Source: JBBDNV01 sp040877415 (GTDB taxonomy: Bacteria; Planctomycetota; Planctomycetia; Pirellulales; PALSA-1355). Taken from it: a DNA stretch of 18,070 bases. Positions 12,338-18,070 of the stretch are shown here, one piece after another (the stretch's first letter is position 1; the number at the start of each line of letters is the position of its first letter). The notes beneath the pieces are model-generated. The model was not told the origin of the DNA and did no database searches. It saw only the letters and a list, made by a program, of their open reading frames with translations. The translations under genes were made by a program, and so were the position numbers. Where the stretch lies: the NCBI GenBank assembly GCA_040877415.1, contig JBBDNV010000119.1:1-18070 (forward strand), given 5' to 3'.

Positions 12338-13842
12338 GGGAAAGTGAGTTCGACTAGGGAGACGTCATCGTCAAAGACCGGCTGACTGTTGATCCCGCGC
12401 AGTTGCTCCATGGTCCAAGCCGCACCGTTCTCGCGGGGGGCGCGGGCCAGCAACAGACGCAGGTCGTTGTGCGACATCATCGAGCCATCGTGTTTCTGGA
12501 TCTCATAGGCGCCGTCGCTGAAGACGAACAGCCGGGCGCCGGCCGGGATGCCGATCTCTTGGGGGGGGAACTTCATGCCTTCGCACGCGCCGATGACCGG
12601 ACCCTTGGCCGCCAACACCTCCGTCGTGCCTTCGGGAAGGACCATGATGGCCGGGGGATGTCCGCCGGCCGCGAAACGCATGCGGCGCGTCGAGGGATGG
12701 TAAATGCCGGCCCACGCGGTGAAAAACATCTCGCCGTGCTTTTCCATCGGAAACGCGGAATTGAGCCCGGCCAGAACCTCTCCCGGATCGGAAAAATTCA
12801 CCCCGGGCAGGGACTCCGCGCGGATGACATTGAGCACGCTGATAGAAAGCAACGCCGCGCCCACGCCGTGGCCGCAGACGTCGAGCAGGCAAATGCCGAA
12901 GGTCCCGTCGCGTTCCGGTCCGTAACCGAACGCATCGCCACCGAGCGAGGAGGAAGGAAGAAATTGCCAGGAGGCGCCGACCGGACCGTCTTTGATCGGC
13001 GCCGGCAATACGCTTTGCACGTAAGCCGCCGCCTCGGCCAACTCGCCGGCCAGCTTGTCCTGGCTCTCCTGCAACGCGGCAAAGGCCGCCTGCTCCGCAT
13101 CACGCAAGCGCTTCCGGTCGAGCGAAGACCCGATGCGCGCTCGCAGCAGCACCGGGTTGAACGGCTTGGCCAGATAATCCTCCGCCCCCTGCTCGATGCA
13201 GGCCACCACACTTTCAATCTGATCGAGCGCGGAAATCATAATGACCGGCAAGTGCCGCAATTTCTCGTCCCTCTTGATCCTCCGCAGCACCTCCCGCCCA
13301 TCGATCCCCGGCATCATGATATCAAGGAGCACGAGATCGAAATCCTCCGCGGCCAACCGCTCCAGCGCCGTGGCCCCGTCGTAAACCGCCGCACAAGTGT
13401 GGCCCTCCTTCTCCAACCGCCGCTGCAAAACCACGCAATTCTCCTCCTGATCGTCGACAATGAGAATCTTCGCCGTCTCCGCAGCCACCGCAATCTCCTC
13501 CCCCGGTAGGGACGGCTGGCCCAGCCGTCCACTGCCTTTTTCAGTGTCTCCTGTAGCGGCGAAAGCCTGTCCGCCCGAATGCGAATCCCCGTCGCCGGTC
13601 GTTTCGTTCCGCCCCCCCACCAAAACAATCCGCCCCGGCTGGATCTCCCGCGTGATCATCTCGGCCAACCCGCGCGCCGCCCGTCCGATCTTCTCCAGAT
13701 CCTCGCGGGTCCGCGCATGCGCGTCCCCCTCGAGGTCTTCCGCCACCAACTCGGAATACCCGATGATCTGGTTGAGCGGTGTGCGCAGGTCGTGGCGCAA
13801 CGCTCCGACCGCCTCGTCGCCCGATGGTGCGGGATCAGACAT
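12334..13842 (-). CDS. DHp-receiver-PP2C phosphatase (RsbU/SpoIIE type)
   Basis: A 502-residue regulator in four parts. Residues 10-65 resemble the dimerisation/phosphoacceptor helix pair of histidine kinases (LRHDLRTPLNQIIGYSELV, His17), but no ATPase domain follows. Residues 66-122 are a low-complexity linker partly encoded by a palindromic repeat. Residues 124-245 are a receiver with Asp130/Asp131, acceptor Asp174 and Lys226. After a coiled linker, residues 285-502 are a SpoIIE-type PP2C phosphatase with metal-binding GGDAFG (Asp303), DVCGHG (Asp321), SDGAYE (Asp443) and DDDVS near 491-495. Such enzymes dephosphorylate STAS antagonists to free RsbW targets. ATG 13842 overlaps the response regulator by eight bases; the frame open further upstream is an antisense-like extension. 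Confidence 0.92.
   Translation of the reverse strand: MSDPAPSGDEAVGALRHDLRTPLNQIIGYSELVAEDLEGDAHARTREDLEKIGRAARGLAEMITREIQPGRIVLVGGRNETTGDGDSHSGGQAFAATGDTEKGSGRLGQPSLPGEEIAVAAETAKILIVDDQEENCVVLQRRLEKEGHTCAAVYDGATALERLAAEDFDLVLLDIMMPGIDGREVLRRIKRDEKLRHLPVIMISALDQIESVVACIEQGAEDYLAKPFNPVLLRARIGSSLDRKRLRDAEQAAFAALQESQDKLAGELAEAAAYVQSVLPAPIKDGPVGASWQFLPSSSLGGDAFGYGPERDGTFGICLLDVCGHGVGAALLSISVLNVIRAESLPGVNFSDPGEVLAGLNSAFPMEKHGEMFFTAWAGIYHPSTRRMRFAAGGHPPAIMVLPEGTTEVLAAKGPVIGACEGMKFPPQEIGIPAGARLFVFSDGAYEIQKHDGSMMSHNDLRLLLARAPRENGAAWTMEQLRGINSQPVFDDDVSLVELTFP
13510..13530. repeat. Palindrome inside the phosphatase linker
   Basis: GGACGGCTGG (13510-13519) and CCAGCCGTCC (13521-13530) are perfect 10-bp arms around one base, preceded by GGTAG. 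The same GGTAGGG opening precedes the arms of the cloverleaf repeat at 6125. Translated on the minus strand it supplies residues of the G-R-L-G-Q-P-S-L-P linker between the DHp and receiver domains. This looks like a palindromic element tolerated in frame in a flexible linker. Confidence 0.6.
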
Positions 13843-14203
13843 CGGGCAAAAATTTCCCGATCTTCTCGAGCAACCGCGGCAACTCGATCGGTTTCGTGTC
13901 GTAATCGTCGCACCCCGCCTCCATCGCCTTCTCGCGGTCACCCGCCATGGCATGGGCGGTCAAGGCAATGACCGGAATGTTGGCCATCCCGGCGTCGTCT
14001 TTGATCGTGCGGGTCGCCGTCCAGCCGTCCATCACCGGCAGGCTCATGTCCATCAAGATCAGATCGGGCTTCTCGCTCCGCGCCATGTCCACGCCCTGCT
14101 GTCCGTCGACCGCCATGACAATGGCAAACCCGCGGCGCTCGAGGCGGCGCGAAAGCATGTCGCGGTTCATTTCGTTGTCTTCGACGATGAGGATCTTGGG
14201 CAT
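13835..14203 (-). CDS. Single-domain response regulator
   Basis: A 122-residue CheY-like receiver with no output domain. The acidic pocket is VEDN (Glu8, Asp9), the phosphoacceptor is Asp52 in LILMDMSLPVMDG, Thr82 lies in IALTAHAM, and Lys104 in YDTKPIELP. This variety usually passes phosphate onward or acts through protein contact. It lies three bases after the hybrid kinase stop and overlaps the phosphatase start by eight bases, so it is probably co-translated with both. The likeliest role is to carry phosphate or a signal from the hybrid kinase to the phosphatase; this is inferred from position only. Confidence 0.93.
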   Translation of the reverse strand: MPKILIVEDNEMNRDMLSRRLERRGFAIVMAVDGQQGVDMARSEKPDLILMDMSLPVMDGWTATRTIKDDAGMANIPVIALTAHAMAGDREKAMEAGCDDYDTKPIELPRLLEKIGKFLPDV

Positions 14204-14206
14204 GGG

Positions 14207-16993
14207 TCAGGAATGGTTGAGTTGGCGGTGGACGATTTCGAGGAGACTTTCGCGCTGACCGGCCCCTTTGCGCAAGGTATCCATGACGCGCCCGGCCAAA
14301 TGTTCCCGCTCCGCCGCGGTCAGATCCTTGGCCGTCAGGACCACCACGGGGATACCGGGAAAATCCGGGCCTTCCACCCGCAAGGCGTCGAGGAAGGTGA
14401 ATCCGTCCATCTCGGGCATCATGAGGTCGAGAATGATGAGGGCCGGACGCGATTCGTGGACCATGGCCAACGCCTCGCGCCCGTTCCGCGCATGGCGGCA
14501 GCGGTGGCCGTCGGCCTGCACCGTGCGCATGACGATGTCCGCCGCCATCGGGTCATCCTCGACGATAAGGATGTCGTCCGATTTGTGCGACACACAGCGC
14601 GAAACGGCCTCGAGCACACGCGATTTTTGCACCGGCTTGGTCAAATATTCGGTGGCCCCGAGGGCGAAACCCATCGGACGGTCTTCCACCATGGTCAGCA
14701 TGACCACGGGAATGGCGGCCGTGGCCGGGTCGGTCTTCAGCGCGGAGAGCACCGCCCAGCCGTCCATGCTCGGCATCATGACATCGAGGGTGATGAGGTC
14801 CGGCTTGTCTTCCTTGGCCGCGGCAATGCCGTCCGGACCGTTGGCCGCCAACCGCACGGCGTAGCCGTCTTTCTCCAGCATGCGCTGGAGCAGTTCGCGC
14901 GAGGCGGGATCGTCGTCGATGACCAGCAATGTGCCCCGGGCACCTTCTTTCTTCGCCCCGCCAGCCGCGGGTGCCGCGACCGGTGCCGCGGCGGGTTCCG
15001 GCGCCGGCTCCACGGCGGGTTCCTTTGCCTCGACCGGCAGGATGGCGCTGAAAGTGCTGCCGTGCCCCGGGGTGCTCTCGACCGTGATGTCGCCGCCGAG
15101 CAGGCGGCAAAATTTGCGGCTGATGGCCAACCCGAGGCCGGTCCCGCCGTATTTGCGCGTCGTCGAAGCGTCGGCCTGGACGAATTCGCCGAACAATTTC
15201 CCCTGTTGCTCCGGGGTCATGCCGATGCCCGAGTCGGTCACGGCGAAGGACACCATGTGGTCCGCGCGGCGCGTGATTTGCAGCGTCACCTTCCCGTTCT
15301 CGGTGAACTTGCAGGCGTTGCTCAACAGATTGAAAAGCGTCTGGCGCAACTTGGTCAGGTCGGTGCGCATCGAGCCGGCGTCCGGCGGGCAAACCAGCTC
15401 GAAGACGTTCGCATTCTTGGCCACCAGCGGCTCGATGGTCGCGGCCACATCCTTCGCGGTCTGCGCGATATCGACCGGTTCGAGAAAAACCGTCATGCGC
15501 CCCGCTTCGATCTTCGAAAGATCGAGGATATCGTTGATCAGCTGCAGCAGGTGCTTGGCCGAGGAGAGAATTTTCTGCAGGTCGGGCTCCATCCATTTCT
15601 CCCCGGTGTCCGCCGACTCCTCGAGCAACATTTCGCTGTAGCCGATGATGGCGTTCATCGGGGTGCGCAACTCGTGGCTCATGTTGGCCAGGAACGCGCT
15701 CTTCGTCTTGCTCGCCTCCTGCGCCTGCTCGCGCGCTTCCTCCGCTTCCTCGACCGCGTGCTTCAGCTCCGCGGTGCGGGCCCCGACCGTTTTCTCGAGG
15801 TCGGCATTCCACGCGGCAAGACTCTGCTCGCGCTTGCGGATTTCGTCCGACATCCGCGTGAAAGCACGCCCCAGGTCGCCCACCTCGTCGCCCCGGCGGA
15901 GCAAAGGAACCAGCGCGGCGCTGTCGTGCCTCCCGGCCTCCAACTCGGCTGCGGCCGCCGAAAGCTGCTTGAGCGGCGCGGCCACCCGACGGGCCACGAG
16001 CGACACCGCGCCGAGGAGCAAAAGCAACCCGGCCGCGGCGACTCCGCCGAGACGCCAAGCCATGGCGCGCACCGGTGCAGTCACTGCCGCGTAAGGCACA
16101 TCCAGGGCGACCTTCCATTGCGTGAGCGGCGCGGTGGCCCAATAAACCATCCGTTGATTTCCGTCCTGCGCGCGATACATGGCATCGCCGGAGGGTGACG
16201 CCGCGATCAAACGGCCGGCCGGCAGATCATCCACGCGGGAGCCCTTTTTGCCGGCACCGATCATCAGCTTCTCCTCGGGATGTGCGATGATCGCTCCCTG
16301 CGGACTGAGAAGATACGCATGCTCGGATTGGCGCCCGCCGCCCTCGCCCTCGGTGAGGATGTCGACCTTCTTGATGAACTCGCGCATTTCCTCCAGCGAG
16401 ATGTCCGCCCCGGCGACGCCGTAGAATTGACCGGCCGGACCGAGCAACGGCGCATTGACGCTGAGCATGGTGATCTCCGAGCCACCCTCGTCGAAATACG
16501 GTTCAGTCAGCAGCAAACGCCGCTGCTTCTTCGGCCCCCAATACCACTGGGTACCCGGCCCATCGACATGCAGATCATACTGCAACAGGGTCGGCTGCGG
16601 TTGGTGATTGCGGTCGATCCAGGGCATGACCATCGGATCGGTGTAAGGCTTGTTCTCGAAGGCATAGTAGACACCGAAAACCTCGTCCGGCGGAAAGCTG
16701 CCGATGATGCGACGCAGCTCATCGAAAACCTCCGGCGGCGCATCCGGCCCGCGCGCCCCCTGCACAACCGACATCGCGGTGACCAGCGCCGCCACGCGTC
16801 CGACCAACCCGTCAATCTCGATGGCATGCAACTCCACTTCGGTGAGCGCTTGCTCGTTGGTCTGCTGCAGGATCCGGTCGCGCGATGCCGTGTAGTAGAT
16901 CACGAGCAGCGCGATCAACAACGCCGAGGTGACCAAAGCAGTCCAGAAGGCCAGCTGCCCCGCCACCGTGTTCAGTCCGAAAAACCGCCGCAT
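14207..16993 (-). CDS. Hybrid histidine kinase with dCache-like sensor and two receivers
   Basis: A 928-residue membrane sensor and first gene of the minus-strand operon. Order: helix 1 (about residues 12-34), extracellular dCache-like sensor (about 38-300, with WYWGPKKQRRLLLTEPYFD in its ligand-binding half), helix 2 (about 315-335), a HAMP region (337-390), coiled coil (385-430), DHp with His440 in SHELRTPMN, and an ATPase domain with N box LLSNACKFTENG (556-567), DSGIGM (587-592) and GGTGLGLAI (616-624). An Ala/Pro/Glu-rich linker follows, then receiver 1 (Asp737 acceptor) and receiver 2 (Asp856 acceptor). ATG 16993 puts helix 1 directly at the N-terminus; the frame open to 17170 would run antisense into the divergent STAS gene and is rejected. 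The ligand is unknown. Confidence 0.93.
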   Translation of the reverse strand: MRRFFGLNTVAGQLAFWTALVTSALLIALLVIYYTASRDRILQQTNEQALTEVELHAIEIDGLVGRVAALVTAMSVVQGARGPDAPPEVFDELRRIIGSFPPDEVFGVYYAFENKPYTDPMVMPWIDRNHQPQPTLLQYDLHVDGPGTQWYWGPKKQRRLLLTEPYFDEGGSEITMLSVNAPLLGPAGQFYGVAGADISLEEMREFIKKVDILTEGEGGGRQSEHAYLLSPQGAIIAHPEEKLMIGAGKKGSRVDDLPAGRLIAASPSGDAMYRAQDGNQRMVYWATAPLTQWKVALDVPYAAVTAPVRAMAWRLGGVAAAGLLLLLGAVSLVARRVAAPLKQLSAAAAELEAGRHDSAALVPLLRRGDEVGDLGRAFTRMSDEIRKREQSLAAWNADLEKTVGARTAELKHAVEEAEEAREQAQEASKTKSAFLANMSHELRTPMNAIIGYSEMLLEESADTGEKWMEPDLQKILSSAKHLLQLINDILDLSKIEAGRMTVFLEPVDIAQTAKDVAATIEPLVAKNANVFELVCPPDAGSMRTDLTKLRQTLFNLLSNACKFTENGKVTLQITRRADHMVSFAVTDSGIGMTPEQQGKLFGEFVQADASTTRKYGGTGLGLAISRKFCRLLGGDITVESTPGHGSTFSAILPVEAKEPAVEPAPEPAAAPVAAPAAGGAKKEGARGTLLVIDDDPASRELLQRMLEKDGYAVRLAANGPDGIAAAKEDKPDLITLDVMMPSMDGWAVLSALKTDPATAAIPVVMLTMVEDRPMGFALGATEYLTKPVQKSRVLEAVSRCVSHKSDDILIVEDDPMAADIVMRTVQADGHRCRHARNGREALAMVHESRPALIILDLMMPEMDGFTFLDALRVEGPDFPGIPVVVLTAKDLTAAEREHLAGRVMDTLRKGAGQRESLLEIVHRQLNHS

Positions 16994-17099
16994 ACGAGAC
17001 CCCCCTTTTAACCCTCCGGCCCTCCGGCGGCAATGCGCCCCTCGCTCCGGACGGAAAAAACCTTGCCGCCCGCGCGGGGGGAGGTTCAGATTTGCGGTC
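16994..17099. promoter_or_regulatory. Divergent intergenic region, inferred bidirectional promoter
   Basis: These 106 bases separate the hybrid-kinase operon on the minus strand from the two STAS genes on the plus strand, so promoters for both must lie in or beside it. It is very GC-rich and I cannot pick out convincing -35/-10 elements. GGGGGAGG near 17077-17084 resembles a ribosome binding site for the STAS gene but lies about 15 bases before its ATG, further than usual. Confidence 0.4.
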
Positions 17100-17444
17100 A
17101 TGCAATGTTCCTTCACCACCGACGGCGACGTGCTCGTCGCCTGCCCGTCCGGCCGCATCGACACCAACACCTACAATGAGTTCAAAACGGCCCTCAACGG
17201 GGAGTTGGACAAAAGCAAAGCCAAGCATCTGGTCATCGACCTCACCGACCTCGAATACGTCAGCAGCGCCGGCTTCCGCGAATTCTTCCTCGCCGGCCGC
17301 CGCATGAGCCGCGACGGCGGAACCCTCTCCGTCTGCTCCTTCCAACCGGCGGTGAAAGAACTCTTCGAGATCGCCCAATTCATGACCGCCTACGCGGTGC
17401 ACGACTCCCGCGACGCCGCCGTGGCCGCGGCCAAAGCCGCCTGA
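17100..17444 (+). CDS. STAS-domain anti-sigma factor antagonist 1
   Basis: A 114-residue single STAS domain, the RsbV/SpoIIAA kind. It opens with a strand containing DVLVACPSGRID, then HLVIDLTDLEYVSSAGFREFF around residues 40-60, where the Ser pair before Ala-Gly is the expected phosphorylation site. Later elements GGTLSVCSFQPAVKELFE match the family fold. In partner switching the unphosphorylated form binds the RsbW-like kinase and frees its target. ATG 17100 gives the normal short N-terminus; the open frame further upstream overlaps the kinase gene on the other strand. Its stop codon overlaps the ATG of the next STAS gene by one base (TGATG), so the pair is co-translated. It is divergent from the kinase operon. 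Confidence 0.9.
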   Translation: MQCSFTTDGDVLVACPSGRIDTNTYNEFKTALNGELDKSKAKHLVIDLTDLEYVSSAGFREFFLAGRRMSRDGGTLSVCSFQPAVKELFEIAQFMTAYAVHDSRDAAVAAAKAA

Positions 17445-17785
17445 TGGACATCACCCGCTCCGACCGCGACAGCATCGCCATCCTCGCGCTCGCCGGCCGC
17501 CTCAACCAGGCCAGCGCCGACGCCCTGCACGCCGCGGCCATGGAAATCGCCGGCGACGAGAGCAGCCGCGCCTTGGTCGTCGACATGGGCGGCGTCGATT
17601 TCATCGCCAGCGTCGGCATCCGCTCGCTCATCCGTCCCTCGCAAGCCCTCTCCATGCGCGGCGGCAAACTCGCCGTGGCCAACCTGAATCCCCAGATCGA
17701 CGAATTTTTCCGGCTGACCGGACTGGACCAGATGTTCCGCGTCTTCGCGACGGTCGACGAAGCCGTCGCCGGCCTTTCGTCTTAA
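17444..17785 (+). CDS. STAS-domain anti-sigma factor antagonist 2
   Basis: A 113-residue STAS protein next to, and overlapping by one base, antagonist 1. The core reads ALVVDMGGVDFIASVGIRSLI around residues 43-63. Only one Ser is present at the expected site (Ala-Ser-Val-Gly), unlike the Ser-Ser-Ala-Gly of its neighbour and of the STAS fusion. GGKLAVANLNPQIDEFF follows as in the family. The two proteins are different enough that they are old paralogues rather than a recent duplication. They may answer to different phosphatases or bind different partners. The gene ends five bases before the 3' end of the convergent tRNA-Leu gene. Confidence 0.9.
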   Translation: MDITRSDRDSIAILALAGRLNQASADALHAAAMEIAGDESSRALVVDMGGVDFIASVGIRSLIRPSQALSMRGGKLAVANLNPQIDEFFRLTGLDQMFRVFATVDEAVAGLSS

Positions 17786-17789
17786 TTTT

Positions 17790-17873
17790 TGCCGGCGGAG
17801 GGGGTCGAACCCACACTCCCTTGCGGGAACCAGATTTTGAGTCTGGCGCGTCTGCCAATTCCGCCACACCGGC
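17790..17873 (-). tRNA. tRNA-Leu (anticodon CAA)
   Basis: Read on the minus strand, GCCGGTG (17873-17867) pairs with CGCCGGC to form the acceptor stem, with discriminator A at 17790. The anticodon stem CCAGA/TCTGG encloses the loop CTCAAAA, giving anticodon CAA (codon UUG). A long variable arm (CCCGC-AA-GGGAG region) is typical of class II tRNAs such as Leu. The D region GGCGGAATTGGCAGACGC fits Leu tRNAs. The 3' CCA is not encoded. The T stem GTGGG/CCCTC has one U-U mismatch. Confidence 0.95.
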
Positions 17874-17885
17874 TATCGACCGCGT

Positions 17886-17913
17886 ACTATAGCCCAAGCC
17901 TGCCAAGGGTAAA
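17886..17913 (-). promoter_or_regulatory. Likely promoter of tRNA-Leu
   Basis: On the minus strand TTTACC (17913-17908) and TATAGT (17891-17886) are separated by 16 bases and resemble sigma-70 -35 and -10 boxes at 4 of 6 and 5 of 6 positions. The -10 box ends 12 bases before the tRNA 5' end, a reasonable distance for a short leader. Confidence 0.5.
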
Positions 17914-17984
17914 GCGTCACGATCTCTCCCCTGGAGAGCGAGCGTCCCCGCGAGCCGCTCGTCGCGGGAACCGGCGGCGCGGCA

Positions 17985-18070
17985 CTTTGCCTCTCGACTA
18001 GCTCGAAGGATTATACGGTTCACGTTTCTCAGGCAGGGCGGGGCCTCCGGACCCGCCGCGCACCCGCACC
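17985..18070. repeat. Cloverleaf-like interspersed repeat, copy 2, cut by the window end
   Basis: Bases 17985-18005 match 6080-6100 at 19 of 21 positions, and 18031-18063 match 6124-6156 at 32 of 33. The two conserved blocks keep the same order and nearly the same spacing as copy 1. The right-hand outer arm, if present, lies beyond the window. Just upstream, CCCGCGA (17947-17953) and TCGCGGG (17962-17968) form another small hairpin, so the 17940-18070 region is a cluster of palindromic elements without genes. Confidence 0.8.

Noticed and set aside
13460..16198. A 912-codon open frame on the plus strand
   Set aside because: It is antisense to the phosphatase, response regulator and hybrid kinase, all of which show clear motifs. 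Its composition (Arg, His, Gly, Pro rich) is that of a high-GC shadow frame.
16994..17170. An N-terminal extension of the hybrid kinase
   Set aside because: It would overlap the divergent STAS gene and puts a basic, non-signal-like stretch before the first membrane helix.
1..18070. CRISPR array, insertion sequence or phage integration site
   Set aside because: No regularly spaced direct repeats, no transposase or integrase gene, and no tRNA-fragment duplication at the tRNA-Leu were seen. The repeats present are short palindromes.

Overview
The window is GC-rich bacterial DNA with a strong preference for C or G at the third codon position and few recognisable Shine-Dalgarno sequences. It also carries many interspersed palindromic elements. 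Together with the gene content this suggests a Verrucomicrobiota bacterium, plausibly of the Opitutales/Opitutaceae type. That assignment is an inference from style and content; no marker gene in the window settles it.

Left part (1-3445): pyrE (orotate phosphoribosyltransferase) is followed by a 375-bp gene-free stretch holding a large cloverleaf-like palindromic element. Next comes a membrane protein with an RCK/TrkA-N domain on each side of two membrane helices, then a small two-helix membrane protein on the minus strand, then a rhodopsin with the residues of a green-absorbing outward proton pump. The rhodopsin ends at a textbook Rho-independent terminator.

Centre (3485-10030): six plus-strand genes make the rhodopsin chromophore. 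They are GGPP synthase (crtE), phytoene desaturase (crtI), phytoene synthase (crtB), lycopene beta-cyclase (crtY), Blh beta-carotene cleavage dioxygenase and a class I methyltransferase of unknown substrate. crtE/crtI, crtB/crtY and crtY/blh overlap by 4 bp (ATGA), and blh and the methyltransferase overlap by 8 bp. A 344-bp block of palindromes separates crtI from crtB. Pathway: GGPP to phytoene to lycopene to beta-carotene to retinal to holo-rhodopsin. The methyltransferase has no assigned step.

Right part (10334-18070): a small CRM-domain RNA-binding protein (YhbY-like) is followed, convergently, by a tightly packed minus-strand operon. In transcription order this encodes a hybrid histidine kinase with an extracellular dCache-like sensor and two receivers; a single-domain response regulator; a DHp-receiver-PP2C (RsbU-like) phosphatase; an RsbW-like anti-sigma kinase; and a STAS protein with an unrecognised C-terminal domain of about 300 residues. 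Two STAS-only proteins are transcribed divergently from the kinase. Together these make a partner-switching system driven by a two-component relay, with three possible antagonists and no sigma factor in the window. A tRNA-Leu(CAA) on the minus strand and another copy of the palindromic repeat close the window.

The points most worth following up are the methyltransferase coupled to retinal synthesis, the unknown domain fused to STAS, the DHp domain without ATPase in front of a receiver-phosphatase, the small protein beside the rhodopsin, and palindromes that appear to have been absorbed in frame into CrtY and the phosphatase.
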